Of a stretch of DNA of 64,000 nucleotides, positions 27,635 through 36,410 are shown piece after piece (position 1 is the first letter of the stretch; each line of letters starts with the position of its first letter). Origin of the DNA: CAZVGZ01 sp964627605 (lineage in GTDB: Bacteria > Latescibacterota > MWCZ01 > CAZVGZ01); contig CAZVGZ010000017.1 of the NCBI GenBank assembly GCA_964627605.1, positions 6,740 through 70,739 on the forward strand, given 5' to 3'. Under the pieces are notes generated by a model. The model was not told the origin of the DNA. It saw only the letters and a list, made by a program, of their open reading frames with translations, and did no database searches. The translations under genes and the position numbers were made by a program.

Positions 27635-28416
27635 CCACCGTCAACAACCAAGTTGTGCCCCGTTACGTACGAGCTGGCGTCGGACGCCAGGAAAGCTACT
27701 GGGCCTTTGACCTCATACGGTTGGCCAATCCGCCCCAGCGGGTTCTGCCCACCCAGTTCACCTTCAAACCAGGGGTGTTCTTCGAGCGCTGAGAGTTTGG
27801 GAAACGGCCCTGGACTGATAGCGTTGACCCTTATTCCATCTTTGGCGTAGTAGCTTGCCAGATATCGGGTCATCTGGAGCAGGCCGCCCTTCGTGGCGTG
27901 GTAGTTGATCGGGCTGTCCTGTCCAGAGTCGCGGTAGATATCAAAATGCGGGGCGATCATGCCGTACATAGAAGCGATGTTGACAATCACCCCTGATCCC
28001 ATATCCCTCATGTGAGGTACCGCCGCTTTGATCGCAGTGAAATAACCGATCAGCCCAGTCTGAATAGACGACATAAACTCATCTTCAGTCATCGACTCAA
28101 CGTCACCTCGGTGTTGGCCGCTGTAGGCGTTGTTTACCAGTACGTCGAGCCTTCCGAACTCACCCACGGTCTTCGAAACCATTTCGCGGATCGACCCCTC
28201 GTCGCTTATGTCCACTTCCAGAGCCAGACATCGGTTGTGCGCATCTGTGAGGCGGTCCGCCAACTCCTGACAGGTGTTCAAACCTCTCGATGCCACGACC
28301 ACATGTGCGCCCGATTCCGCCAACGCCTCGCTCATTGCCGTTCCTAAATGCCCTGCGCCGCCAGTGACAACCGCCACTCGCCCAGATAGATCGAATAACT
28401 TCGCTACCATCGCCAT
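27619..28416 (-). CDS. Short-chain dehydrogenase/reductase
   Basis: A 265-residue classical SDR. The start ATG at 28416 follows AAAGGAGATGAC, an ideal ribosome site; the longer open frame upstream is discounted. Residues ~12-20 hold the nucleotide loop VVTGGAGHLGTA, then NNAYSG, the catalytic Ser in NIASMYG and the YxxxK in YHATKGG. The strand end VVASRG without acidic residue suggests NADP rather than NAD. Members close to this sequence oxidise sugar acids or polyols (gluconate 5-dehydrogenase-like), but the substrate cannot be fixed. It is divergent from the polytopic membrane gene, sharing a 220-base control region. Confidence 0.9.
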   Translation of the reverse strand: MAMVAKLFDLSGRVAVVTGGAGHLGTAMSEALAESGAHVVVASRGLNTCQELADRLTDAHNRCLALEVDISDEGSIREMVSKTVGEFGRLDVLVNNAYSGQHRGDVESMTEDEFMSSIQTGLIGYFTAIKAAVPHMRDMGSGVIVNIASMYGMIAPHFDIYRDSGQDSPINYHATKGGLLQMTRYLASYYAKDGIRVNAISPGPFPKLSALEEHPWFEGELGGQNPLGRIGQPYEVKGPVAFLASDASSYVTGHNLVVDGGWTTW

Positions 28417-28636
28417 GTCATCTCCTTTGTATTCCGTCACTTTATCGGCAGCCTGTCCCTCGACGCTCAAACATAACCCCAGCGGCGACAACATCGAACA
28501 CTCACCGACGGAAATTTCCGCAGCTAATGTTCCCAATCATGGAACTCCCCGTGGATTTTTCGTCCTCGCCCCACTTGACCCAGTAGGTTTGAGGGACGAC
28601 AATCACGCCTGCACCCAAACGCATCTGGTACAATCT

Positions 28637-30604
28637 ATGTCGCAGCTCGACAGCGCCAGTGAAAGCACACAGACCTCGAACGTTCGTGCTCGTGGCTTCG
28701 TGGTTGGTCTGGCAGGAGTCATTGCGCTGAACCTCCTGGCACCCTACGCCCACTATGTGCTGCGAGGGATTCTACTTGCGTCGAACTATTTCCCCGCTGG
28801 CGTCGCTATACTCTACGCCATTTTGGTCTGCATCCTCAACCCGATCGTCAAGCGAATCAACACAGGATGGCTTCTTACCCGCGCTGAACTTCTCTTGGTG
28901 TTTCTTATGCTGTTCGTGTCCGCAGCGATCCCCAGCTACGGGCTGACAGGCTATCTCACCGGTGTAATTGCTGCGCCATACTACTATGCCTCCCCAGAAA
29001 ACGATTGGGCGACACTTTTTCATCCGTACGTACGTCAGTGGATAGCTCCTCAGGACCCGCAGGCCATCCGTTGGTTCTACGACGGCCTTCCACCTGGACA
29101 GGAGATCCCCTGGAGCGTTTGGATAGTGCCGCTCACATGGTGGCTCTCGTTTGTAGCGGCGCTTCTTTTTGTTTGCACTGCACTGATTGCGATCATGCAG
29201 CGGCAGTGGCAGGCCCACGAAAGGATCGCGTTTCCGCTGGCCCAGGTGCCGCTATTGATGACACAGGGAACCGACGACCCAAACCGCAAACTACCACAGT
29301 TCATGTACTCCAAGCTGTTTTGGTACGGATTTGGGGCGACCTTTGGGCTGCTGCTCTGGAATGTGCCAGGCTACTGGGTACCGGGCTGGCCGTCGATCGG
29401 TCGTTCCATGTCCAATATCAAACTGGCGCGCTTTATTCCCCCCATCACCTCACACATCACCCCATATCTCATCGGTGTGGTCTACTTTCTTCCCAAAAAC
29501 GTGTCTTTGGGGCTTTGGAGTTTTGTGTTTTTCGCGCTTGCTCAGATCGCCGTCTTCAATCGGATCGGGTTTGACCTTGGCGAGTCCGACCCCTACGGTT
29601 CACCGTTCGGCGACGCAGTAGGATGGCAGGGTGCCGGCGCAATGTTCGTTTTGGTGATCGGCGGGCTCTGGTCGGCGCGTTTTCATCTCAAACAGGTGTG
29701 GCGAAAGGCGTGGCACGGCGATAAGGATATAGACGATTCGGAAGCTGTGATGCCCTATCGCATTGCGGTCGTCGGCGGCCTATTGGCGGCTGCGTTTATG
29801 ATCGCGTGGCTGACCGCCTCTGGGTTGCCCATCTGGGTATCAGCACTGCTGGTATTGGCGGCTATCATTCTCTATCTGGGGGTGACGCGCGTCGTGATCG
29901 AAGGCGGCCTGATATTCTTGAGAAGCCCTATCATACCTCAGCACGCGGTCCTCTACGGCGTTGGATCAGCGAGTTTGTCGCCTTTGGCACTTACGGCGAT
30001 GGGATTCACGTACGCGTGGTTCTGCGACATTATCGCCACATACATGCCGTTCGCCGCCCATGCAGCCAAGCTTGGTCCTGAAGCCAAAATCAGAGGTCGT
30101 ACGATCGGTCTGGCGATTCTTCTGGCGCTAGTGGTGGCGTTGGCGACCGCTCTGGTTTTCACGCTATACCTGGGCTACACCTACGGCGCATTCAACTTCA
30201 GGGAGTGGGTATATCAAGGCGGCAGCTCGCTGCCGTGGCAGATGGTCGTACGTCACATGAAATCTCCCACCAGTTTCAGTCCAGGTCGGTTGGCGTTTTT
30301 GGGGATTGGGATGTCAGGGATGTGGGCGCTATTCGCGGCTCAACGGCGTTTCGCGTGGTGGCCGCTTCATCCGGTGGGATTGGCCGTTTCAGGCGTGCTT
30401 CAGGTCCACTGGTCAGCACTTTCGATTTTTCTAGGATGGCTCGCCCAGACCGCTGTGGTGGCAGTGGGTGGGATGCAGCTCTACCAGCGCGCCAAACCTT
30501 TTTTCCTTGGGCTGATACTGGGCCATTTCGCAATGACCGGTCTATCGTTGGCGATAGATTGGCTCTGGTTTTTCGGCGACAGACCCCATTCACTATATTG
30601 GTAA
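28637..30604 (+). CDS. Polytopic membrane protein, DUF6785/DUF6784-like
   Basis: A 655-residue integral membrane protein with about 13 hydrophobic segments beginning at residue ~18 (VVGLAGVIALNLLAPYAHYVL). The pattern of WxxP loops, HERIAFPLAQVPL and YLGVTRVVIEGGLIF matches what I recall of DUF6785 proteins, a family common in Poribacteria, Planctomycetes and Latescibacteria and distantly like OPT-type transporters. Transport is inferred from topology only. The frame is open upstream, but the ATG at 28637 begins a normal hydrophilic N-terminus. No good ribosome site is present. The transglutaminase-like gene follows 64 bases on, probably co-transcribed. Confidence 0.72.
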   Translation: MSQLDSASESTQTSNVRARGFVVGLAGVIALNLLAPYAHYVLRGILLASNYFPAGVAILYAILVCILNPIVKRINTGWLLTRAELLLVFLMLFVSAAIPSYGLTGYLTGVIAAPYYYASPENDWATLFHPYVRQWIAPQDPQAIRWFYDGLPPGQEIPWSVWIVPLTWWLSFVAALLFVCTALIAIMQRQWQAHERIAFPLAQVPLLMTQGTDDPNRKLPQFMYSKLFWYGFGATFGLLLWNVPGYWVPGWPSIGRSMSNIKLARFIPPITSHITPYLIGVVYFLPKNVSLGLWSFVFFALAQIAVFNRIGFDLGESDPYGSPFGDAVGWQGAGAMFVLVIGGLWSARFHLKQVWRKAWHGDKDIDDSEAVMPYRIAVVGGLLAAAFMIAWLTASGLPIWVSALLVLAAIILYLGVTRVVIEGGLIFLRSPIIPQHAVLYGVGSASLSPLALTAMGFTYAWFCDIIATYMPFAAHAAKLGPEAKIRGRTIGLAILLALVVALATALVFTLYLGYTYGAFNFREWVYQGGSSLPWQMVVRHMKSPTSFSPGRLAFLGIGMSGMWALFAAQRRFAWWPLHPVGLAVSGVLQVHWSALSIFLGWLAQTAVVAVGGMQLYQRAKPFFLGLILGHFAMTGLSLAIDWLWFFGDRPHSLYW

Positions 30605-30668
30605 CTATCATCGAACAGCGCTCTGTGCCACATGGCGGCCAGGCGCAAAAGTGTAAAGGTTTCTTGGT

Positions 30669-31907
30669 ATGTCTTCTCTGGTCGCGACAGAAAAAGGCCA
30701 TCTAGTCCCCTCGCAGTGTGAAGAGCTAAGCCGCTGGCGCAAGGCAAAAAAGAGACTACCTCTTCCTGATGCGCTCACTTCAGGCGCAACGGTCTACATC
30801 TACGCTCGCAAACACCCTGACACAGACGCTCCACTCGTCATCGACATCGGCGGCGATCAGTTCACCATTTCCGTGGAAGCAGATGTTCCAGCATGGCGCT
30901 GGTACAAGATCTACATTTCGCAGCCTCAACTTGCCAAGAGCGGCGGCCAGATTGTGCTTTGGGCCGATGCACCTGGCATGACCGCCTGGACGTTGGGCAT
31001 GGAGGGTGGATACGCCGATCCCAGCAGCTATCTCAGCGTTGACGGTGGCGAGACCTGGGCCAACGAGCGGATGGGGCTGTTTCACAACCAGCGCGGTGAG
31101 TACCTGATCCGTCTGCGCATTCACGACGACACGCCGCCGCCGCTGCTGCCCGACTTTGTCACAGAGAAGTTCGACGCCACGCAGCTCGAAGAGCTACTGA
31201 ACTGGATTCCCGATGAGACAAAAGAGGTCGAAGACCCCTGGTTAAGAGCGCGAAGCGCATCGTCCTGGATCAGCCAGCTCTGGCCATACAACTGCAACGG
31301 TCCACACTACGCGCCGTGGGACCCGTTTTCGATCCAGGTCTGGGGCCAGGAAGAACACAGTTACCACGGTCAGAACGCAAGCGCTATGTGCGTCCACTAC
31401 GCCGTGACGATGGCGATGGTATGCCAGGCGATTGAGGTTCCGGTCAGATGCGTCGCTACCACAGGTCGGTTGCATGGCGGCGACGGGCATTATTTAACTG
31501 AAATCTTCTCTTCAGAGTGGGATAAATGGTGTCTGCTGGACGCCAATCTGGATGCCGCGTATATGGAAGATGGGGTGCCGCTGTCAGTAGGTGAGATGTG
31601 GCAATCGAAGGATCGATTGTGGGACCTCCTTGATGCCGGGCCTGGGTTTGCAGTCCAGATGGACGGTATCGAGCCGTGGATCAAAAATATCGGCATGACA
31701 GGTCAGTGCTACCGTCTGTGGGCCGTGTGGCCCCGTACGGATTTTCTCTCTCGCATCGATCTTACACCAGCGATGCATGGCGATGGTGCCTACAGAGAGA
31801 CTGAATGGGTCTGGTGTGCCCATGACGTTCCCGACCAAGAGCTTGATATGTTCCGCTACCACGCAACACCCAAGCAGCTTAATCAATACGGTATACCAAT
31901 CCGATAG
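30669..31907 (+). CDS. Transglutaminase-like cysteine protein
   Basis: A 412-residue protein. The C-terminal half has the transglutaminase-core triad: Cys in NASAMCVHYAV (~residue 238), His in GDGHYLTEIF (~268) and Asp in CLLDANLDAAY (~283). The N-terminal ~140 residues are beta-rich with DIGGDQFTISVEADVPAW and WADAPGMTAWTLG, like a carbohydrate-binding sandwich. No signal peptide is visible. Bacterial members are usually peptidases or amidases rather than cross-linkers. It follows the DUF6785-like gene and precedes the DapA-family gene, but with a 213-base gap to the latter, so common regulation with the microcompartment pair is uncertain. Confidence 0.78.
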   Translation: MSSLVATEKGHLVPSQCEELSRWRKAKKRLPLPDALTSGATVYIYARKHPDTDAPLVIDIGGDQFTISVEADVPAWRWYKIYISQPQLAKSGGQIVLWADAPGMTAWTLGMEGGYADPSSYLSVDGGETWANERMGLFHNQRGEYLIRLRIHDDTPPPLLPDFVTEKFDATQLEELLNWIPDETKEVEDPWLRARSASSWISQLWPYNCNGPHYAPWDPFSIQVWGQEEHSYHGQNASAMCVHYAVTMAMVCQAIEVPVRCVATTGRLHGGDGHYLTEIFSSEWDKWCLLDANLDAAYMEDGVPLSVGEMWQSKDRLWDLLDAGPGFAVQMDGIEPWIKNIGMTGQCYRLWAVWPRTDFLSRIDLTPAMHGDGAYRETEWVWCAHDVPDQELDMFRYHATPKQLNQYGIPIR

Positions 31908-32120
31908 CCGGGCAACTCCCAAGCGCAAGTGGAGCAGACTATTACGCCGATAGTTTGACACCGCCGATCAAAATAGGACCTCTGCTGTCCAACCCAGTCC
32001 AACAGCAGCATGCTCTCTTGAACTTGCACTCAGCCTTGCCATTCACACCTGTTTCTATCTACTCTCAACGTGTTCTATCTGACACGACAAAGGTCTGACA
32101 GCACTTAAAAGGGCGAATCG

Positions 32121-33152
32121 ATGGCCACAGGCAGTCTACAGGGCATTTTTACCCCCAACATGGTCCCCTTGGATCGCAACGGCAACATCAATGAAGTCGA
32201 ACTGCGACGAATAGTCGATTTTCTGGTGGACAGAGGCGTCCACGGCCTCTACCCAAACGGAAGCACAGGCGAGTTTACACGGTTCTCCATGGAGGAACGT
32301 CATCGGGTCGTGGAGATCGTCGCAGACCAGGTCGCCGGGCGCGTGAAAATTCTAGCAGGGGCGGCAGAAGGCAGTATCCGCGATACTCTGATTTCGTGCG
32401 AGGCCTACGCCAAATATGGCTGCGATGCTGCGGCGCTTTGTGGGCCCTACTACTTCAACCTCTCTCCCGAAAACGTAAGGGAACACTACGCCGAGATCGC
32501 CCGCAACACTCCCATCGACATAGTGCTTTACAACATTCCGCAGTTCTCGAACGAGATTTCGATACCCACGGTGATGCAGCTTCTCGATTTTGAGAGGATT
32601 GTGGGAATAAAAGACTCCAGTCGCGATTTCCCCCGTTTCCTCAACATGCTAGCTCAGATAAAGCCGGTCCGCCCGGAGTTCAGCTGCCTCATCGGCACTG
32701 AAGAGATCCTAATGCCCTCCCTCATAATGGGCGGAGACGGCGGCACCATCGCCACCAGCGGCATCGTGCCTGAAGTGGTGGTCAAGCTATATCATTTGAC
32801 GGTCTCAGGGCAGCTTGACGAGGCGCGGCAGATTCAGTTCAAACTTTTGGAGCTGATAAACGCCATGCTCTTCGGCGTGGATTTCCCCGAGGGTTTCAGA
32901 GCAGCGTTGACCCTTCGAGGGTTCAACATGGGAGAGTCGCGTCAAAAACTCTCCATGGAACAGCAGTGCGACGTCGAAGGCGTCCGCGAGACTCTGCATT
33001 GCATCCTCAACGAGCACGGTTTCATAGGCGATCTGGTGCCCTGGGCAGGTTGCGACGTTCCTCCATCAAGAGCGGTCTCCTCAATGAGCGACGATCAGCT
33101 TCAGACAGTGGTACAAGAGGTCGTTCGCCAGTTGCAGCAGGGCAGCTCCTGA
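32121..33152 (+). CDS. DapA/NanA-family lyase with C-terminal encapsulation-peptide-like helix
   Basis: A class I (Schiff-base) lyase of the dihydrodipicolinate synthase/N-acetylneuraminate lyase superfamily. It has the substrate carboxylate loop PNGSTGEF (residues 45-52), the catalytic Tyr137 in LYNIPQF and the Schiff-base Lys164 in VGIKDSS. The barrel and its helical cap end near residue 303. Unusually a 40-residue tail follows: a linker to ~320 with prolines, then DDQLQTVVQEVVRQLQQ (324-340), a helix with an L..VV..VV..L stripe. This is the form of peptides that direct cargo into bacterial microcompartments. The stop overlaps the start of a BMC shell gene. It is unlikely to be lysine-pathway DapA; a 2-keto acid sugar derivative is a more natural substrate, but none can be named. 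Confidence 0.85.
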   Translation: MATGSLQGIFTPNMVPLDRNGNINEVELRRIVDFLVDRGVHGLYPNGSTGEFTRFSMEERHRVVEIVADQVAGRVKILAGAAEGSIRDTLISCEAYAKYGCDAAALCGPYYFNLSPENVREHYAEIARNTPIDIVLYNIPQFSNEISIPTVMQLLDFERIVGIKDSSRDFPRFLNMLAQIKPVRPEFSCLIGTEEILMPSLIMGGDGGTIATSGIVPEVVVKLYHLTVSGQLDEARQIQFKLLELINAMLFGVDFPEGFRAALTLRGFNMGESRQKLSMEQQCDVEGVRETLHCILNEHGFIGDLVPWAGCDVPPSRAVSSMSDDQLQTVVQEVVRQLQQGSS

Positions 33153-33823
33153 TGGCGCTTGCCGTTGGTTTTCTAACGATCAGCGCACTATCAGATGGGG
33201 CGATTGTCACCGACACCGCCATCAAAACCGCCGCCGTCGATCTCGTGGACATGGAAACCGACACGCTCGGCGGCGTTGTTAGCAAACTTGTCGGCGACAC
33301 CGGGGCCGTCGATGCTGCGGTGGATGCTGGAAAAGAGGTAGGCGCACGCCTCGGCATCGAAGTTGGCGGCTATGTCAACGCAGCCTACGACGACGAAGCC
33401 GCCGAACAGTGGATCACGACCCCCCTGGTCTGGCACGGCATGTTAGGCTCCCGCGTCAGCTATATCCCACAAGACGAAGCCGCCGCCTCGCCGATGGCGC
33501 TCGGTTTTTTGGAAACACGCGGCGCAGTTGGAGCCATCGCGTCGGTGGATGAGATGTGCAAGACCGCTTCAGTAGCGTTTGTCGGCTACGAGCGAACCGG
33601 GGCGATTCGCGTGGTTTCTGTAATCAGGGGTGATGTTGCTTCTGTCAGCGAATCGGTTGCGGCAGGCGCCGCTATCGCTTCAAAAGTCGGAGACCTCGTC
33701 ACCACACACGTCATTCCCCGTCCCCATCAGCTCATCGCCAGCCTCTGGCCCGCATCGCAAGAATCTGAGCCGGAATTACCAGCGGAACAGAACCAAAGCT
33801 CCGCTCCTGACTCAGAAGTCTAG
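33152..33823 (+). CDS. Tandem-domain bacterial microcompartment shell protein (BMC-T)
   Basis: A 223-residue protein made of two BMC domains. The second (115-200) is textbook: ALGFLETRGAVGAIASVDEM, then VGYERTGAIRVV, IRGDVASVSESV, and VTTHVIPRPH. The first (4-95) is divergent but keeps the pattern AVGFLTISALSDGAIVTD...KTAAVDLVDMET...GDTGAVDAAVDAG. Two domains in one chain define BMC-T proteins, which form pseudohexameric trimers in the shell and often carry a gated pore. No cysteine lies in the presumed pore loops, so an Fe-S pore of the PduT kind is unlikely. A 23-residue acidic tail ends the protein. ATG 33152 overlaps the TGA of the lyase gene (TGATG), so translation is coupled. No other shell gene is in the window. 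Confidence 0.88.
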   Translation: MALAVGFLTISALSDGAIVTDTAIKTAAVDLVDMETDTLGGVVSKLVGDTGAVDAAVDAGKEVGARLGIEVGGYVNAAYDDEAAEQWITTPLVWHGMLGSRVSYIPQDEAAASPMALGFLETRGAVGAIASVDEMCKTASVAFVGYERTGAIRVVSVIRGDVASVSESVAAGAAIASKVGDLVTTHVIPRPHQLIASLWPASQESEPELPAEQNQSSAPDSEV

Positions 33824-33957
33824 TTGCAACGAGCAGTCATTGGACAGGCATCAGTGCCTTCCAACACGCAGCTATCGGCACTAGAAGTCGCATAGACAAT
33901 ACCTGCTCCCGCAAACGCCGCTGCGGCCACAATCGCAAAAACCCATCTACTTATCAT
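33820..33957 (-). CDS. Small exported cysteine-containing peptide (45 aa)
   Basis: The start ATG at 33957 has GGTGGGA four bases upstream. The product has a basic start (MISRWVF), an Ala-rich hydrophobic core of ~15 residues and a probable cleavage after AGAGIVYA, leaving a short mature part SSADSCVLEGTDACPMTARCN with three cysteines. It converges with the BMC-T gene, sharing four bases at the ends. Family unknown to me; it could be a periplasmic or lipid-anchored micro-protein. Small size limits certainty. Confidence 0.45.
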   Translation of the reverse strand: MISRWVFAIVAAAAFAGAGIVYATSSADSCVLEGTDACPMTARCN

Positions 33958-34233
33958 AAATCCCACCCTACATGTGAAAAATCTCTTCCGACAGCCAATT
34001 ACCACTGCCTGGTGTTCTCCAGGCCAACCCTACCTGGCGCGGTGTACAAGAAAAAAAGACTTGGAGGCGCGACTTTACGATCATACCTCCAAGAAACGCC
34101 CTATTTGCTGCAGGTGCCGACGACGGCTTCACACGTCTCGGCGGCGTCGGTGCTCATCGCTATCGTCGCTTCCTAATTGCTCCTGCACCGAATACCCCCC
34201 TAGAGAATCTGACCCGCTAAATCAATCTGCCAG

Positions 34234-35877
34234 TTACCTCGCCAACGACACCCGACCGATCATCTGCCGGTCGGAATCGGCGAGAACATAAAGATAACCG
34301 CCGCTGGCCATTGAGCGACCAGCCTCGTCGTTGCCATCCCACACCACCATCATAGTACCAGCGTCCACGGCAAGCCTCCTGACCAGTTGCCCCAATGCGG
34401 AGTATATCGCAATCTGGTATCGCCCCGCCTCAGACACGGTAACAGGAATATGAGTGCGACCATTGAACGGGTTTGGCTGCGCTGTTCCCAACACAGTTCG
34501 TCTGGCTTGTCTCTGCTCTGAAACGCCTACAACCTCATCGCTTACTAACACGCTGTAGTTGAAAAACTGCTCTTGCCCCGACGGCGCAAGGCCGTTGCCG
34601 CCGATCAGTACTACCGCATCGGCGGTGCGCCAGTTCTCTACCATCGTTTTCTGCCAGAACTGCCATGTCTCTACCACCCCACCTCTTTGCACCGCTATTC
34701 GCCATCTCCAGTCGAGCCCCAACGCCTGCGACACAGTGATATGCAGATGCCCGTCCACCTCCTCCGGCGGAAACTCAATCAGCGCGCCACCCCAACCGTA
34801 GGCGCTGGCGGTTCCTGTCACTTCGGCGCCTCCAGCCAGTTTTCCAGGTGGCAGCTCGACTGGCGGTGCGGCCGTGATGTCAGCAGCATCGCTGAAAAGC
34901 GCTCCAAGAGCTGCCCTGAATCCCAAAAAATATGCCCATGCCCACAGCTGAGCGATCAGTTCACCCATCGAGCGGCCAGTTGTTGCGGTCAACGCACCCA
35001 TTGTCACCTGGTCGGAGGCTGAACTGTGGGCCTCATGCGCCTCAAAAGACCTCAGTATCGCGTTTTCTCCGTCAGGTGCCCCCTCCGCCAGCAGGCGAGG
35101 GAAAATCTCGGCACCGTAGGCTCTGACATCTGAAACCCCAGCCCACTGCGACACGGGCACTCCAGGCTCTTCCAAAAACCGGGGATATCTGGAGTCCCAC
35201 ACATCGTCGTTATGGTACTGGACATAGTCGTTTATGTCGGGATAGACCTGATCTTCCATGAATGTCGCCGTGGCTTCGCGCCACCATCCCCCATTCTGCA
35301 CCGTGCTCAGATTGAAATATTGAAACTGAAAGGCGTGGAACAGCTCGTGGACGACCGTCACCTGCATCCCAGAGAGTCCGTTTGAGTCGTAAGACTGCTC
35401 TTTGTAGTCGTTGTCGATCTCCAGATAGGCGTCGGGATAGGCGTAACCGTAGAATTCGCCCAGCAGGTCGATCACATAGACATCATACTCGTCACCACCG
35501 CCTGCGCCCCCGTCTTCATGCCGCCACAGATATCCTCTGGATAGAAGGTGGCTGTGTGCAGAATCCAAACTGACAAACACCTCGTCGATGTAGTCCGGCA
35601 CGCTATTGAAATCCAGATCCGTAGTGTCGGTGAGGGCGTCTTTAGCGCGGCGGGTGTCCCCAGGCATGGCGTAGTGGACTTTCCAGACGCCGTTGGGCGA
35701 GACGGCGGAGTGCTGCAAGACCGGCCTGAATGCCGTTTTCGACAGATCGCCGATGGTAAGTGTCGGCGTTCCGCATCCCGGTGAAGCTGCACCGTCAGCA
35801 TCCATGATCGTCAGCCCACTGGAGGTCTCAAAACTCAGCGAAGCACATATCAGGGCTATTGAATATATCCGAGTCAT
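34234..35877 (-). CDS. Secreted zinc metalloprotease-like protein with C-terminal sorting module (paralogue A)
   Basis: A 547-residue exported protein (signal at residues 1-22). A short N-terminal GCGTPTL segment and SPNGVWKVHY precede a DxDxNSVPDYIDE calcium-like loop (~87-99). The catalytic motif HELFHAFQFQ is at 177-186, with a downstream Glu in WWREATATFME (~201) as the likely third zinc ligand, as in MXAN_6640-type putative metalloproteases. The last ~85 residues form a FlgD/type A sorting-like domain with QPNPFNGRTHIPV and a final GRVSLAR. Its start overlaps the CYTH gene stop by four bases (ATGA type). A paralogue lies two genes upstream. Likely surface or secreted proteolysis. Confidence 0.82.
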   Translation of the reverse strand: MTRIYSIALICASLSFETSSGLTIMDADGAASPGCGTPTLTIGDLSKTAFRPVLQHSAVSPNGVWKVHYAMPGDTRRAKDALTDTTDLDFNSVPDYIDEVFVSLDSAHSHLLSRGYLWRHEDGGAGGGDEYDVYVIDLLGEFYGYAYPDAYLEIDNDYKEQSYDSNGLSGMQVTVVHELFHAFQFQYFNLSTVQNGGWWREATATFMEDQVYPDINDYVQYHNDDVWDSRYPRFLEEPGVPVSQWAGVSDVRAYGAEIFPRLLAEGAPDGENAILRSFEAHEAHSSASDQVTMGALTATTGRSMGELIAQLWAWAYFLGFRAALGALFSDAADITAAPPVELPPGKLAGGAEVTGTASAYGWGGALIEFPPEEVDGHLHITVSQALGLDWRWRIAVQRGGVVETWQFWQKTMVENWRTADAVVLIGGNGLAPSGQEQFFNYSVLVSDEVVGVSEQRQARRTVLGTAQPNPFNGRTHIPVTVSEAGRYQIAIYSALGQLVRRLAVDAGTMMVVWDGNDEAGRSMASGGYLYVLADSDRQMIGRVSLAR

Positions 35878-36398
35878 CTGTCTTCCATATCGGTTTTTGC
35901 CATCATATCGGCGTAAGAATCGGCGATCGATCTGCTTTGTGAGATTCCGAGTACCTTCTGTATTTCACCGCACTCGATTACGGTGTCATCCACGCTCTGA
36001 TCGTTAATAACGGTCTCCAACTCCAGGAATTTGCTCAGCCCTGCAACACTGTCCAGGTGTATACGCGTGTTTCTCCAGAGAAACAGCTCCCGTGTCTTCT
36101 CCACGACGACCCAGACGCCCAGCGACCTCCCAACCGCGATTTTCATCTTCTCCGGCTCATCTGTAGCCACTAAAAGATAGTCAGATAGCCGTGAACCCGG
36201 TTCGTCAGGTCTCAAATACTGCATCAGTTGCGCACTATCTCCTTGGTTCTCCCTCAGTTTCAACCTGCCGTGCCTAACACAGAAATAGGTGTCGATCTGA
36301 TGAAGTGTGCCAGCGTGTCTCGCGCCGTCGATATCTCTCAACTGCGCGGCGGTGGCGTCCAGATTGGGGCAGACAGCCTTTATCTCTACGTTGTTCAC
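35874..36398 (-). CDS. CYTH-domain protein (class IV adenylate cyclase / triphosphatase-like)
   Basis: A 174-residue CYTH protein. It starts with MNNVEIKAVC, carrying the ExK signature, then YFCVRHGRLKLREN with basic ligands for a triphosphate, LRPDEPGSRLSDY, VVVEKTRELFLW, IHLDSVAGLSKFLELETVI and a final helix SYADMM. CYTH enzymes bind triphosphates in a beta-tunnel; CyaB-like members make cAMP and others hydrolyse thiamine or inorganic triphosphate. HLDSVAGLSKFLELE is typical of CyaB-like class IV cyclases. It is sandwiched, with coupling overlaps or a 12-base gap, between two secreted metalloprotease genes, an odd association. Confidence 0.86.
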   Translation of the reverse strand: MNNVEIKAVCPNLDATAAQLRDIDGARHAGTLHQIDTYFCVRHGRLKLRENQGDSAQLMQYLRPDEPGSRLSDYLLVATDEPEKMKIAVGRSLGVWVVVEKTRELFLWRNTRIHLDSVAGLSKFLELETVINDQSVDDTVIECGEIQKVLGISQSRSIADSYADMMAKTDMEDR

Positions 36399-36410
36399 CC
36401 GCTTTTAGCC

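Noticed and set aside
32121..33152. Lysine-pathway DapA
   Set aside because: No lysine gene is adjacent, the tail is foreign to DapA, and the gene is coupled to a shell protein; family membership alone does not give that function.
34101..34157. A second small Cys peptide on the minus strand (18 residues with two Cys)
   Set aside because: No ribosome site, a stop lies six codons upstream in frame and no signal sequence can be read; similarity to the 45-residue peptide is too weak.
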